Assembly (NCBI RefSeq): GCF_018861005.1
Contig: NZ_JAHKQL010000001.1
Coordinates: 117,478 to 181,477 of the forward strand
Source of the DNA: Polaribacter vadi
Lineage (GTDB): Bacteria; Bacteroidota; Bacteroidia; Flavobacteriales; Flavobacteriaceae
Length of the DNA: 64,000 nt
Direction: 5' to 3'
The notes beneath the pieces were generated by a model. The model saw nothing but the letters and a program-made list of their open reading frames with translations. It made no database searches and was not told the DNA's origin. Position numbers and translations under genes: made by a program. The stretch's first letter is position 1. Each line of letters starts with the position of its first letter. Positions 45,109 to 53,640 of the stretch are shown one piece after another.

Positions 45109-45751
45109 TATAAAATTGATTTCCTGTTAAAGAGAAATCAAAAATATAATTAGCCATTTCTGTAGCAGAAAGTGGTGCTTTATAATCAGGAAATGCTTCT
45201 GCTAACATTTCAGTTTGTACAGCACCTAAAGCCAAAACATTAAAAGCAATTTGTTGTTCTTTGTATTCTTCTGCTAATAATTCTGATAAAGTGATAACAG
45301 CTCCTTTTGCGGATGAATAAGCAGCTAAACCTGGAAATTTCATGCTTCCTTGAATTCCACCCATAGAACTTATGGTAACAACATGGCTTCCTTTTTGTAA
45401 AAACGGAATTAAATTTTTAGTGATTTCTGCAACTCCAAAAACGTTCACTTTATAGACTTCTAAAAAATCTTCCGAAGTTAATTCTGTAAAAGGTTTATTG
45501 ATTAATTTACCTGCGTTATTAATTAAAATATCAACTTGTTTCCAGTTGTTTTTAATGAAATTAGAAACTTTTTCTAAATCAGTACTGTTAGAAATATCAA
45601 CAGAAAGTACTTTAATATTTTTATGGTTTTCTGTTTCTAAAGGTTTTGTATTTCTAGAAAGTGCTAACACGTTATGGTTGTTATTTGCAAATAACTTTGC
45701 CAATTCAAAACCAATCCCTCTACTTGTACCAGTAATTACTACGTTTTTCAT
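45071..45751 (-). CDS. short-chain dehydrogenase/reductase
   Basis: The 226-residue SDR has the cofactor motif TGTSRGIG (7-14), NNAG (78-81), and the catalytic Ser (S128), Tyr and Lys (YSSAK, Y145 and K149). It is a cytosolic NAD(P)-dependent oxidoreductase; a substrate cannot be named. The SprT-like gene overlaps its 3' end by 38 nt. The start is the only in-frame ATG consistent with the Rossmann fold. Confidence 0.9.
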   Translation of the reverse strand: MKNVVITGTSRGIGFELAKLFANNNHNVLALSRNTKPLETENHKNIKVLSVDISNSTDLEKVSNFIKNNWKQVDILINNAGKLINKPFTELTSEDFLEVYKVNVFGVAEITKNLIPFLQKGSHVVTISSMGGIQGSMKFPGLAAYSSAKGAVITLSELLAEEYKEQQIAFNVLALGAVQTEMLAEAFPDYKAPLSATEMANYIFDFSLTGNQFYNGKVLQVSNSTP

Positions 45752-46049
45752 TTAAAATTGAAATATTTAAAGGAGCAATCTACTTAAATTTCCATACATT
45801 TAAGAATTAATATCAAACAAAAGAAGAAAACAATTTTATTTTTTACAGCATTTGTTTTTATGCAAAATATAATCGGATAAACTACTTATATTTTATGCGA
45901 TATATTCATTGATATGAAGTCTAGTAAGGTTAGAGCTGAAGAAAAAAATTTAATAAACGAAAATAAATTATTAACCTTAAAGCGGTTTACATAATGCTAA
46001 AAGGCAGGAATTTAATCGATTTTCATTTAAATATAGAACAAGAATAGAT
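45752..46049. other. gene-poor spacer between SDR and GH30 genes
   Basis: About 298 nt of AT-rich sequence lie between the two minus-strand genes. I see no RNA gene, no strong terminator and no clear promoter. A 26-codon plus-strand frame begins at 45914 but has no supporting signal, so I do not call it a gene. Confidence 0.5.
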
Positions 46050-47669
46050 TTATTTTGCACTTGGCTTCTTTTTTAATTCAATAGTTTGCATCGCTTTTTT
46101 TGTTATTGTAAAAATGTATGTTTCATCCTCAATTTTAAAAGATAATTCAGTTTCTTCATCATTATTATTGAAAACTACAATTGCAATAGAACCATCTGTA
46201 TTTTTTGCAGCCGTATAAATTAATCCATCTATCGTATTTCCATTTAAGTCAATTCTTACAGCATCTGGACGAATAAATTTACTAAAGTGACTTAATAAAT
46301 AATACAAAGGCGTATAAATTACTTCATCCGTTTCTGGGTTTATTAAAATAGGAGCACTATTAAAATTATCATAAGGATTTGGTTGACCTTTATGGCTTAA
46401 AATACTACACCATTCTACATATCCTTGTGTACCATGATTTAAATCGGTAATAATATCATAAGCATAGGTTTCAAAAGGAACAAAAGTACCTGCATAATCT
46501 GTACTTTTTCTAAAATATTGATCAATAGGTTCTTTGTCATCAATATCTATACTAGACTCTGTATGAATCATAGCTTTTTGAGGCCAGTTCTTCTGTAATT
46601 TATCTAGTTCTTCAGCATAAAAATTATTTTCATTTAATTCAGAATTTGCGTACCAATGAAATCCTGTTCCCCAAGCATATTTTGCAGCTTCAGGATCAGA
46701 ATATGTTGGATTTACGTAATCATTCATCACAGATTTATTATGATCGTAAATTAACACTTTAAGACCAGCGTTTAAATCGTCTGTATTAAGAAGACCATCT
46801 TTAACTAGTTGTGGCCCTAAATGGTCTTTTAAAAAATCACGACCTTGTTCTGGTGTAAAACCATTACTGTCCCATCTAGCTTCATGATAATGAAGTGGTT
46901 CATTCTGTGGGGTAATTGCCCAAATATTAATTCCTTTTTCCTTATATGCGCTTACATATTTTGATAAATATTTTGCCCAAACAGGATAGTATTTAGGTAA
47001 TAAACTACCATTTGTCATTGTACTTGTTTCACCAGATTTCATCCAAGAAGGAGGGCTCCATGGAGATGCAATTATTTTAAAATCTGCTCCAGGAATTTTA
47101 GAAGCTTCTAAAATCATAGGAATAAGATCGTAAGTAGCATCAACTAACTCAATGTTTTTAACTTGTTCGTTTTCATCTCCAGAAAATCCTTTTAAATCTT
47201 CGTTTAAACTAAACGTTGATAAATCTTCATCACCTTCTTCTATGTAAGTGTAATGAGTGTTAGAATAATCGCTACTGTTTATATGAGTTCTAGTTAAAGA
47301 AAAGCCAGCACCTTCTGTTGGACTAAACATTTTGGTAAGTACCTCTTTACGAAGATTAACAGGAATTGCAGCTAAATTCCATGCAGAAGATTCTGTAAAT
47401 GAAGCTCCGAAACCATAATATTTTTGAAATTCTTTATTAGGAAGTAATTCTAAAGTTACTTTTTTTATTTCTTTATCAGTTGTCTTAAGATTGTTGGTAT
47501 TTATTAATTTTAGATTATCACCAGCATAAGAAGTTTGATATACTTGTGAGGTGTACTTGTATTCTTGATTGGTTTGTTTGGAGGAACATCCAGCCAAAAC
47601 AAGAAACAATATTAAGAATGATAAACATACAATTTTAGGAAAATTAGTTTTACTAAGTTTTGATTGCAT
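46050..47669 (-). CDS. GH30 glycoside hydrolase, lipoprotein
   Basis: The 539-residue enzyme has a lipoprotein signal (LAGC, C28) and the GH30 (beta/alpha)8 fold with a C-terminal beta domain. The acid/base is E257 in TPQNEPLH and the nucleophile is E371 in IHTESS, the clan GH-A arrangement of GH30. Family members include glucosylceramidase and beta-1,6-glucanase; the GASFTESSAWNL region is typical of the glucosylceramidase-like subgroup. A role in beta-glucan degradation on the cell surface is plausible. It is not linked to the SusC/SusD locus. Confidence 0.93.
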   Translation of the reverse strand: MQSKLSKTNFPKIVCLSFLILFLVLAGCSSKQTNQEYKYTSQVYQTSYAGDNLKLINTNNLKTTDKEIKKVTLELLPNKEFQKYYGFGASFTESSAWNLAAIPVNLRKEVLTKMFSPTEGAGFSLTRTHINSSDYSNTHYTYIEEGDEDLSTFSLNEDLKGFSGDENEQVKNIELVDATYDLIPMILEASKIPGADFKIIASPWSPPSWMKSGETSTMTNGSLLPKYYPVWAKYLSKYVSAYKEKGINIWAITPQNEPLHYHEARWDSNGFTPEQGRDFLKDHLGPQLVKDGLLNTDDLNAGLKVLIYDHNKSVMNDYVNPTYSDPEAAKYAWGTGFHWYANSELNENNFYAEELDKLQKNWPQKAMIHTESSIDIDDKEPIDQYFRKSTDYAGTFVPFETYAYDIITDLNHGTQGYVEWCSILSHKGQPNPYDNFNSAPILINPETDEVIYTPLYYLLSHFSKFIRPDAVRIDLNGNTIDGLIYTAAKNTDGSIAIVVFNNNDEETELSFKIEDETYIFTITKKAMQTIELKKKPSAK

Positions 47670-47705
47670 TTTAATTGTTTTAGGATAGTAGTTTGATTTT
47701 TTAGG

Positions 47706-47730
47706 ATTACACTTTTTTGTTTTGTGTAAT
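47706..47730. repeat. inverted repeat upstream of the GH30 gene
   Basis: ATTACAC and GTGTAAT are separated by an 11-nt spacer, 37 nt upstream of the GH30 start. The spacing suits a dimeric regulator operator, but it may also be chance in AT-rich DNA. Confidence 0.25.
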
Positions 47731-47907
47731 TTACTAGTATTTTAAAGCTTAGTTTTTTGCTAAATTTATCGAGCTAAAATAACTCTTTAAATTTTAGTTT
47801 CAAACAAAAATTGGTTTTGTGATTACTGTAAACCTCAATTAAAATGATTAAGCCTTAATTTTATTTTAAGCTGTGTTGTTTTAACGAAATTTTAAAATAG
47901 TTTTATT

Positions 47908-48141
47908 TTATCCAATTTCTCCACGTTGAGGTTTTAATGCATCTCTATAAATTTTCATGTCTTGTTCATCAACTGTAATAAAAGCAGAAAATAACATTTC
48001 ATTTTTTTCTTGAATATCAATTTCATGAAAAGCTAAATTTTCAATTGTTGCAAATTCTTTTAAATGAATAGTGTGATGTTTTGCAGTTTCTTTTGCATCA
48101 GGACCTCTAAAGTCCCATAATAATTTTATTTTTCTATTCAT
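47908..48141 (-). CDS. small conserved hypothetical protein
   Basis: This 77-residue protein has no recognised domain. It opens with KIKLLWDFRGPDAKETAKHH and ends KPQRGEIG, and has several conserved-looking aromatic and His residues. It lies 7 nt downstream of thiN in the same direction, so the two are likely co-transcribed. The coding frame shows normal composition. Function is unknown. Confidence 0.7.
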   Translation of the reverse strand: MNRKIKLLWDFRGPDAKETAKHHTIHLKEFATIENLAFHEIDIQEKNEMLFSAFITVDEQDMKIYRDALKPQRGEIG

Positions 48142-48148
48142 TTTGTTG

Positions 48149-48757
48149 TTATTTATGGTTGATAAAAATAAATAAATTGCCAGTTTTATAAGTAATAATT
48201 ACTTTGTCTTCTATGGATTTATTACGAGTTCCTATTCTATTACCAAGAGTTAAATCTTCATTTTTTAACGGATATTGTAGGCCTTTTGTAGTAATATTTA
48301 TAGCTTGATGAAAAGGGATTAAAGAAACTATTTTGCCTTTACAGTTATTGATTTCTGTATTTTTATCTGCTAAAAAAAAACGGCTATATTCATCAAAAAA
48401 AGTAAGATTTAACTCATTTTTCCATTGAATTGCTGTGTGTAAGTTTCCTAAAAAATGATCTTGTTCTTTACCACTTGCACCATAAACATCAATCTGAGTA
48501 AAGTCTTTGTCGAATAAAATTTGAAGAATTTTATCAAAATCTGTAAAATCTTGATTTGGGGTATGAATTATTTCTATATCAGTTGGCAGATCGTCTATCG
48601 AATCAAAATCGCCACTAATAAAATTTGGCACAATATTGTTTTGTTTTAAATATTGATAAGCGCCATCTGTTGCACAAATGATATCATATTTTGATATATC
48701 TGGAACTTTGTTTGGAGTTTCTCCATTCAATAATAAAAAAACTTGTTTGTTTTTCAT
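48149..48757 (-). CDS. thiN: thiamine diphosphokinase
   Basis: ThiN transfers pyrophosphate from ATP to thiamine, giving thiamine diphosphate and AMP. The 202-residue protein has GDFDS (49-53), the DFTDFDKIL segment (70-78), and GASGKEQDHFLGN (93-105), which are the catalytic-domain motifs. The C-terminal domain is the thiamine-binding beta-sandwich. A TATTTTTG box ends 5 nt before the ATG. Confidence 0.94.
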   Translation of the reverse strand: MKNKQVFLLLNGETPNKVPDISKYDIICATDGAYQYLKQNNIVPNFISGDFDSIDDLPTDIEIIHTPNQDFTDFDKILQILFDKDFTQIDVYGASGKEQDHFLGNLHTAIQWKNELNLTFFDEYSRFFLADKNTEINNCKGKIVSLIPFHQAINITTKGLQYPLKNEDLTLGNRIGTRNKSIEDKVIITYKTGNLFIFINHK

Positions 48758-48762
48758 TTTTA

Positions 48763-48770
48763 CAAAAATA
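48763..48770 (-). promoter_or_regulatory. -7 box for thiN, predicts leaderless mRNA
   Basis: The minus strand reads TATTTTTG (exact TAnnTTTG) ending 5 nt before the thiN ATG. There is no TTTG -33 element. Confidence 0.5.
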
Positions 48771-48775
48771 CAAAC

Positions 48776-48815
48776 AAAAAAGCATCATTTCTAAATTTTA
48801 GAAACGATGCTTTTT
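48776..48815 (-). terminator. terminator of the MotA/TolQ-like gene
   Basis: GCATC (48782-48786) pairs with GATGC (48806-48810) and TTTCTAAA (48788-48795) with TTTAGAAA (48797-48804), with one A/C mismatch between the two stems. The flanks are A-tract and T-tract, so either strand could be terminated. Confidence 0.85.
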
Positions 48816-48836
48816 AATGAAAAGAATAAATTGATT

Positions 48837-49172
48837 TTACTTTTTCATCGAAGTCAAAATAATAGTAAACAATTTTCCTATTAAAAAAATCACCATTCCA
48901 AAAGTAGGGGAAAGTAAGCCGATTTTAAATCCACCAGCTAAAACTTGAGGTGCAATATTATTTGCGTGAGATATATCGTCTAGAGCTCCTAACATACCAA
49001 TTACAAAACCTAAAACTCCAAATACGAAGGAAAATAATGCTAAAGAATTAATGAGTTTGTGAGTTTTTTCTGTGTTATTTTTTAATCCTTTTGCAAATAA
49101 AATAATAATAACAATCATTAAAGTTAATAAAGGAACCATAAAAATTGGTCCACCATCCATAATAAAATTCAT
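48837..49172 (-). CDS. short MotA/TolQ/ExbB-like membrane protein
   Basis: The 111-residue protein has three predicted transmembrane helices (about 8-28, 45-70, 83-105) and resembles the proton-channel family MotA/TolQ/ExbB, but it is about half the usual length. An ExbD/TolR partner is not adjacent. It is flanked by its own terminator. It may form a channel with another partner or be a regulatory membrane protein; the family assignment is tentative. Confidence 0.65.
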   Translation of the reverse strand: MNFIMDGGPIFMVPLLTLMIVIIILFAKGLKNNTEKTHKLINSLALFSFVFGVLGFVIGMLGALDDISHANNIAPQVLAGGFKIGLLSPTFGMVIFLIGKLFTIILTSMKK

Positions 49173-49377
49173 AATAAAGTTTTTATAATTATGCTGCTAA
49201 AGTATTTGTTAAAGCTAAGCAATATTTTATAATGCGACCAGTAACCGATTTTTAAAAGGATTTAGCAGAAATTCTATAGAGATTCAAAAACAGCTTTAAT
49301 TTGGTAGAATAGGGGTTTAAAACTAAAATTCATCTATATTTAAAGTGTATAGAAATTAATAATAGTTACTTTGTAAG

Positions 49378-50433
49378 ATGAAGCATCACATAAACCGAAC
49401 GTTAAAAAAGATTCCTTTGCACCTGTTGTTTTGGTTAGTGGTTTGGTTCTTTTTCTTTGTGTTTTTTAGTGTGGGTTCAGAGAATAAAAATTTTATTTTT
49501 TGGTTTTCTACAATTTTAAGCGTCATTACCATAGCTGCGTCTTATGTGGTTGTTTATCAATTAATTCCTGATTTTTTACTTACAAAAAAATACAAATCAT
49601 TTGTGTTATATGTTTTTTATGCACTTGTATTTATAGCCTGTGCAGTGTTAATGACAGTGGTTTTTGGCTTTGTGTTTTTCTACAATTTAGAATTTCAGAA
49701 AATGCCAGGTTTAACTAAAAATTCAGGAGTAATTATAGTTTGTAGCTTGCTCATTATTGCGCTTGCAGGCGGATTTAAAATTCTAAAACACAATTATCAA
49801 TCAATAGAAGAAAAAAAAGCATTAGAAAACAGATTTCTTCAAACGCAACTCGAACTAAAAGAACAAGAGTTGAGGTTTTTAAAGATGCAAATTCACCCAC
49901 ATTTTTTGTTCAATACATTAAATACCTTGTATGGTTTTGCTTTAAAAAAATCGGATCAAGCTCCAGAAATGATTTTAAAATTATCGAGTCTGTTAGATTA
50001 TATTTTATATCAAGTAGAAAAACCTTTTGTATTTTTAAAGGATGAAATCAATCATATAGAAGATTACATAATGCTAGAAAAAAGTAGATTTCAAGATAGT
50101 GTAGAGATTGCTATTATTAAAGATAATTTTGATGATGCATTGCAGATACCACCTATGTTATTATTACCATTTGTAGAAAATGCATTTAAACATGGATCGC
50201 AAATTGATGGTAGATTAAAAGTGAATATTAGTTTACAGGTTGATGATAAATTTATATGTTTTAATGTCGAAAATTCAGCCAAACAAAAAGTCCGTTCAAA
50301 AAAAGGAATTGGTTTGCAAAACATTAAAAAAAGATTAGACATGTTGTATGGTAAATATGGTTTTTTAAAAATTACTGAGGATGAAAATTTGTTTATTATC
50401 GATTTAAAAATACCCATAAAAAATGAAGCATAA
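49378..50433 (+). CDS. LytS/YehU-type sensor histidine kinase
   Basis: The 351-residue sensor has four predicted transmembrane helices at the N-terminus (about 12-32, 40-62, 75-100, 115-135) and the LytS-type kinase (His_kinase, HATPase_c-5). The phosphoacceptor His is H173 in MQIHPHFLFNTLNTL, and the ATP lid region is PPMLLLPFVENAFKHGS. It overlaps the response regulator gene by 11 nt. No periplasmic ligand domain is visible. A TTACTTTG box (one mismatch to TAnnTTTG) ends 4 nt before the ATG, suggesting little or no leader. Confidence 0.92.
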   Translation: MKHHINRTLKKIPLHLLFWLVVWFFFFVFFSVGSENKNFIFWFSTILSVITIAASYVVVYQLIPDFLLTKKYKSFVLYVFYALVFIACAVLMTVVFGFVFFYNLEFQKMPGLTKNSGVIIVCSLLIIALAGGFKILKHNYQSIEEKKALENRFLQTQLELKEQELRFLKMQIHPHFLFNTLNTLYGFALKKSDQAPEMILKLSSLLDYILYQVEKPFVFLKDEINHIEDYIMLEKSRFQDSVEIAIIKDNFDDALQIPPMLLLPFVENAFKHGSQIDGRLKVNISLQVDDKFICFNVENSAKQKVRSKKGIGLQNIKKRLDMLYGKYGFLKITEDENLFIIDLKIPIKNEA

Positions 50434-51109
50434 AATGAGATGTGTTATTGTTGATGATGAACCAATGGCAAGAGAAATCTTAGCTTCTTACATAGAAAAA
50501 ACTGCTAATTTACAATTAATAAAAAGTTGTAAAAATGCTTCAGAAGCCTTGGTTTTTATGCAAGAAAACGAAGTTGATGTGTATTTTTTAGACATTAATA
50601 TGCCAGAAATATCTGGGTTAAGCTTGGCAAAAATCATCAATAAAAAAGCACAAATTATTTTTACAACAGCTTATAGAGATTATGCTGTAGATGGTTTCGA
50701 TTTAATGGCGGCAGATTATTTGTTAAAACCGATTTCTTATGATCGTTTTTTGGCAGCTGTAGAGAAAGTGAACCCTATAAAAGATTCAAAAAACAACAAC
50801 CATTTTATGTTTGTAAGAGCAGACAGAAAAATGGTAAAAATTGATTTTGAATCCATTTTATACATCGAAAGTTTAAGTGATTATGTAAAAATATTTACAT
50901 CAAAAAAGAGTATTATAACCAGAGAAACCATTTCTAATTTAGAGCAAAAATTAGAGGGTAAATCATTTATTAGAATTCATAGATCTTATATTGTTTCTTT
51001 TGATAAAATTACTTCTTACACCAACGAATTTATTGAAATTGATAAAAAAGCCCTGCCCATAAGTAGGAGTTATAAAGAAAGCGTTTTGCAAAAATTAGCA
51101 GAAGTGTAG
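50423..51109 (+). CDS. LytTR-family response regulator
   Basis: The 228-residue protein has a receiver domain with acidic pocket D11/D12, phosphoacceptor D57 (YFLDINMP) and K102 (YLLKPIS), and a LytTR DNA-binding domain (about 125-225, with ILYIESLSDYVKIFT). Phosphorylation by the sensor would change its binding to direct repeats upstream of its targets. The ATG at 50423 overlaps the sensor; an alternative ATG at 50435 (MRCVIVDDEP) is the usual receiver start and is equally possible. The target genes are unknown. Confidence 0.92.
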   Translation: MKHKMRCVIVDDEPMAREILASYIEKTANLQLIKSCKNASEALVFMQENEVDVYFLDINMPEISGLSLAKIINKKAQIIFTTAYRDYAVDGFDLMAADYLLKPISYDRFLAAVEKVNPIKDSKNNNHFMFVRADRKMVKIDFESILYIESLSDYVKIFTSKKSIITRETISNLEQKLEGKSFIRIHRSYIVSFDKITSYTNEFIEIDKKALPISRSYKESVLQKLAEV

Positions 51110-51118
51110 TTGAAACTT

Positions 51119-51126
51119 TATCTTTG
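51119..51126 (+). promoter_or_regulatory. -7 box for the mevalonate decarboxylase gene
   Basis: TATCTTTG is an exact TAnnTTTG match, 10 nt after the response regulator stop and 17 nt before the TTG start. It suggests the mevalonate genes have their own promoter. Confidence 0.5.
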
Positions 51127-51143
51127 TCATAAATTTTCAGACC

Positions 51144-52226
51144 TTGAATACAGATCAATTTTTAGTAAAATCCGATTTAAAATTTGTTGACAAAACCAGT
51201 TATACTTGGCAAACTCCAAGCAACATTGCTTTGGTAAAATATTGGGGAAAAAGCAATCCGCAAATACCAAAAAATGCATCCATTAGTTTTACGCTAAACA
51301 ATTGCCATACAATAACTACAATACAATTTGAACGAAAACTGACCAAAGACAGACGTGTTATTTTTGATTTGTTTTTCGAGGGCAAAGAAAAAGAAGAATT
51401 TAAACCAAAAATTGCAGAATTCTTTAAAAGAATTCAAGAATATTGTCCTTATATTTTTGATTATAAAATGACAATTAATTCAGAGAATTCTTTTCCGCAT
51501 TCAAGTGGAATAGCTTCTTCTGCAAGCGGTTTAAGTGCTATTGCAAGATGTTTACTAAGTTTAGAAAATGAAATTATCTCAGGATTGTCTGACGAATATA
51601 TCAACAAAAAAGCATCTTTTTTAGCAAGGTTAGGTTCTGGATCTGCAAGTAGAAGTATAGAAGGCCCTTTAGTTGTTTGGGGAAAACATCCAGAAATTGA
51701 AGGAAGCTCAGATTTATTTGGTGTGCAATTTCCATATCAAGTACATCCAATTTTTGAGAATTATCAAGATGCAATTTTATTGGTAGATAAAGGCGAAAAA
51801 CAAGTATCAAGTACAGTTGGGCATAACTTAATGCACAATCATCCTTATGCAGAAAGTCGTTTTGTACAAGCCAATGAAAATTTGGGTAAGATGTCTAAAA
51901 TACTTCAAGAAGGAAACCTAAAAGAGTTTATCAGTTTAGTAGAAAGTGAAGCTTTAACATTGCATGCTATGATGTTGACCAGCAATCCGTATTTTATTTT
52001 GATGAAACCAAACACCTTAGAGATTATCAATAAAATTTGGGAATATCGAAAAGAACAAAACAGTAATATTTGTTTTACATTAGATGCTGGTGCAAACGTG
52101 CATGTTTTATATCCTTTTAAAGAAAAAGAAAACGTGAATCAATTTATTGAAAATGAGCTTTCTAAATTCTGTCAGAAAAATCATTATATTTGTGATGCTG
52201 TTGGTTTTGGAGCAAAAATGATCTAA
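51144..52226 (+). CDS. mvaD: diphosphomevalonate decarboxylase
   Basis: This GHMP-family enzyme makes isopentenyl diphosphate from mevalonate 5-diphosphate in the mevalonate pathway, which Bacteroidota commonly use. The 360-residue product has KYWGK (32-36), the ATP-binding loop HSSGIASSASGLSAIA (119-134), and the late Asp in LDAGANVHVL needed for catalysis. It starts at a TTG codon; no in-frame ATG precedes the KYWGK region. It opens a cluster with the mevalonate kinase-like and UbiA genes. Confidence 0.92.
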   Translation: MNTDQFLVKSDLKFVDKTSYTWQTPSNIALVKYWGKSNPQIPKNASISFTLNNCHTITTIQFERKLTKDRRVIFDLFFEGKEKEEFKPKIAEFFKRIQEYCPYIFDYKMTINSENSFPHSSGIASSASGLSAIARCLLSLENEIISGLSDEYINKKASFLARLGSGSASRSIEGPLVVWGKHPEIEGSSDLFGVQFPYQVHPIFENYQDAILLVDKGEKQVSSTVGHNLMHNHPYAESRFVQANENLGKMSKILQEGNLKEFISLVESEALTLHAMMLTSNPYFILMKPNTLEIINKIWEYRKEQNSNICFTLDAGANVHVLYPFKEKENVNQFIENELSKFCQKNHYICDAVGFGAKMI

Positions 52227-52254
52227 AATTGAAGTAGTAAAAACATAACGTATT

Positions 52255-52650
52255 ATGAGAGGTTCAACTTTAATTTTAGGATTCATAGTTATTTTTTTAA
52301 CATCATCTTTTACAGTTCAAGAAACGGTTTGGTTAGATAAAAACTTAAAAGTTACAAGTCAGGCAAAAGCTGTTTATTACAAAATAGGAAATAAAAGAGA
52401 TGGTGGTGTTTCTTATTTTTATAAAAGCAAAACCGTTTACAGGAAAACTTATTTTGTTGATGGTAAATTGGATGGAAAATTCAATGAATATTATGCTTCC
52501 GGAAACTTAAAAGTAGATGGAAAGTATAAAAACGGAACAAAAGACGGCAATTGGAAAACGTATTATAAAAACGGAAAAATAAAATCTAAAGGAAGATATA
52601 AAGATGGGGAAAAAGTCGGGATTTGGAAATTTTTCTACAAAAATGATTGA
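52255..52650 (+). CDS. MORN-repeat/YwqK-like secreted protein
   Basis: The 131-residue product has an N-terminal signal (about 1-22, ending near SFTVQ) and tandem MORN-type repeats with the pattern GKYKNGTKDGNWKTYYKNGK, common in toxin-antitoxin YwqK-like proteins. It sits between mvaD and the mevalonate kinase-like gene, whose promoter box (52677-52684) lies just downstream. The function is unknown; the location may be incidental. Confidence 0.8.
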   Translation: MRGSTLILGFIVIFLTSSFTVQETVWLDKNLKVTSQAKAVYYKIGNKRDGGVSYFYKSKTVYRKTYFVDGKLDGKFNEYYASGNLKVDGKYKNGTKDGNWKTYYKNGKIKSKGRYKDGEKVGIWKFFYKND

Positions 52651-52676
52651 TAATCTTACTTTTAGATATTAATTCG

Positions 52677-52684
52677 TATTTTTG
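52677..52684 (+). promoter_or_regulatory. -7 box for the mevalonate kinase-like gene
   Basis: TATTTTTG is an exact TAnnTTTG match, 19 nt before the chosen ATG at 52704. It lies inside the longer in-frame reading, supporting the shorter start. Confidence 0.5.
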
Positions 52685-52703
52685 TACTTTAATTGAAAAA
52701 GAA

Positions 52704-53630
52704 ATGAAAGGACCCTTATTTTATGCTAAAATTCTACTTTTTGGAGAATATGGAATTATAAAAGATTCTAAAGGTTTAGCAATTCCTTACAATACCTATA
52801 GAGGTGCTTTAAAAACTTCAGAAAATTTAGAAGGTATTTCTAAAACTTCTAATCAAAACTTATATAAATATTACGATTATATCTCTAATTTAAAATCAGA
52901 TTTAGTTACATTTAATGTAAATGAATTTAAATCAGATTTAGAAAACGGAATGTATTTTGACTCTTCCATTCCACAAGGCTATGGAGTAGGTAGTTCTGGT
53001 GCTTTAGTTGCTTCTATTTATGATAAATATGCAAATGATAAAATTACAGTTTTAGAGAATTTAACCAGAGAAAAACTACTAAAATTGAAAGCTGTTTTTT
53101 CTTTAATGGAATCTTTTTTTCACGGAAACAGTTCTGGTTTAGATCCTTTAAATTCTTATTTAAGTTTACCAATTTTAATCAATTCTAAAGAAAATATAGA
53201 GCCAGCTGGTATTCCATCTCAAAAAGAAGGTAAAGGTGCTGTTTTTCTATTAGATTCTGAACAAGCAGGAGAAACTGAACCAATGGTTAACATTTTTATG
53301 AATAAGATGAAAAACGAAGGGTTTAGAAAAATGTTAAGTGAAGAATTTTCCATTCATACAGATGCATGTATAGAAGATTTTTTACAAGGCAATGTAAAAT
53401 CTTTATTTAGCAATGTTAAAAGTTTATCCAAAGTAGTACTTAAAAACTTTAAACCAATGATTCCTGATGCTTTTCATAAAGTATGGGCCAAAGGAATTAG
53501 CACAAATGATTATTATTTAAAACTTTGTGGTTCTGGTGGTGGAGGTTATATTTTAGGGTTTACTCAAGATTATGAAAAAGCACAAAAAAGTTTAGAAAAT
53601 TATAAATTAGAATTGGTTTATAGATTCTAA
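52704..53630 (+). CDS. mevalonate kinase-like GHMP kinase
   Basis: With the start chosen here the product is 308 residues and begins MKGPLFYAKILLFGEYGI, the normal GHMP kinase N-terminus. The ATP loop is QGYGVGSSGALVASI (91-105), and NSSGLDPL (142-149) contains the catalytic Asp (D147). The C-terminal GSGGGGYILGF is the third GHMP motif. Mevalonate phosphorylation is inferred from the MVA gene context; phosphomevalonate kinase is an alternative. A reading with 19 extra residues would overlap the promoter box, so it is rejected. Confidence 0.87.
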   Translation: MKGPLFYAKILLFGEYGIIKDSKGLAIPYNTYRGALKTSENLEGISKTSNQNLYKYYDYISNLKSDLVTFNVNEFKSDLENGMYFDSSIPQGYGVGSSGALVASIYDKYANDKITVLENLTREKLLKLKAVFSLMESFFHGNSSGLDPLNSYLSLPILINSKENIEPAGIPSQKEGKGAVFLLDSEQAGETEPMVNIFMNKMKNEGFRKMLSEEFSIHTDACIEDFLQGNVKSLFSNVKSLSKVVLKNFKPMIPDAFHKVWAKGISTNDYYLKLCGSGGGGYILGFTQDYEKAQKSLENYKLELVYRF

Positions 53631-53640
53631 AAAAGCATTT

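Noticed and set aside
45914..45994. 26-codon plus-strand frame in the SDR-GH30 spacer
   Set aside because: It has no promoter box at a suitable distance, no recognisable motif and is within the length expected by chance in AT-rich DNA.
52647..52703. 19-residue N-terminal extension of the mevalonate kinase-like gene
   Set aside because: It overlaps the preceding gene and contains the promoter box; the GHMP kinase fold begins at MKGPLFYAKILLFGEYG.
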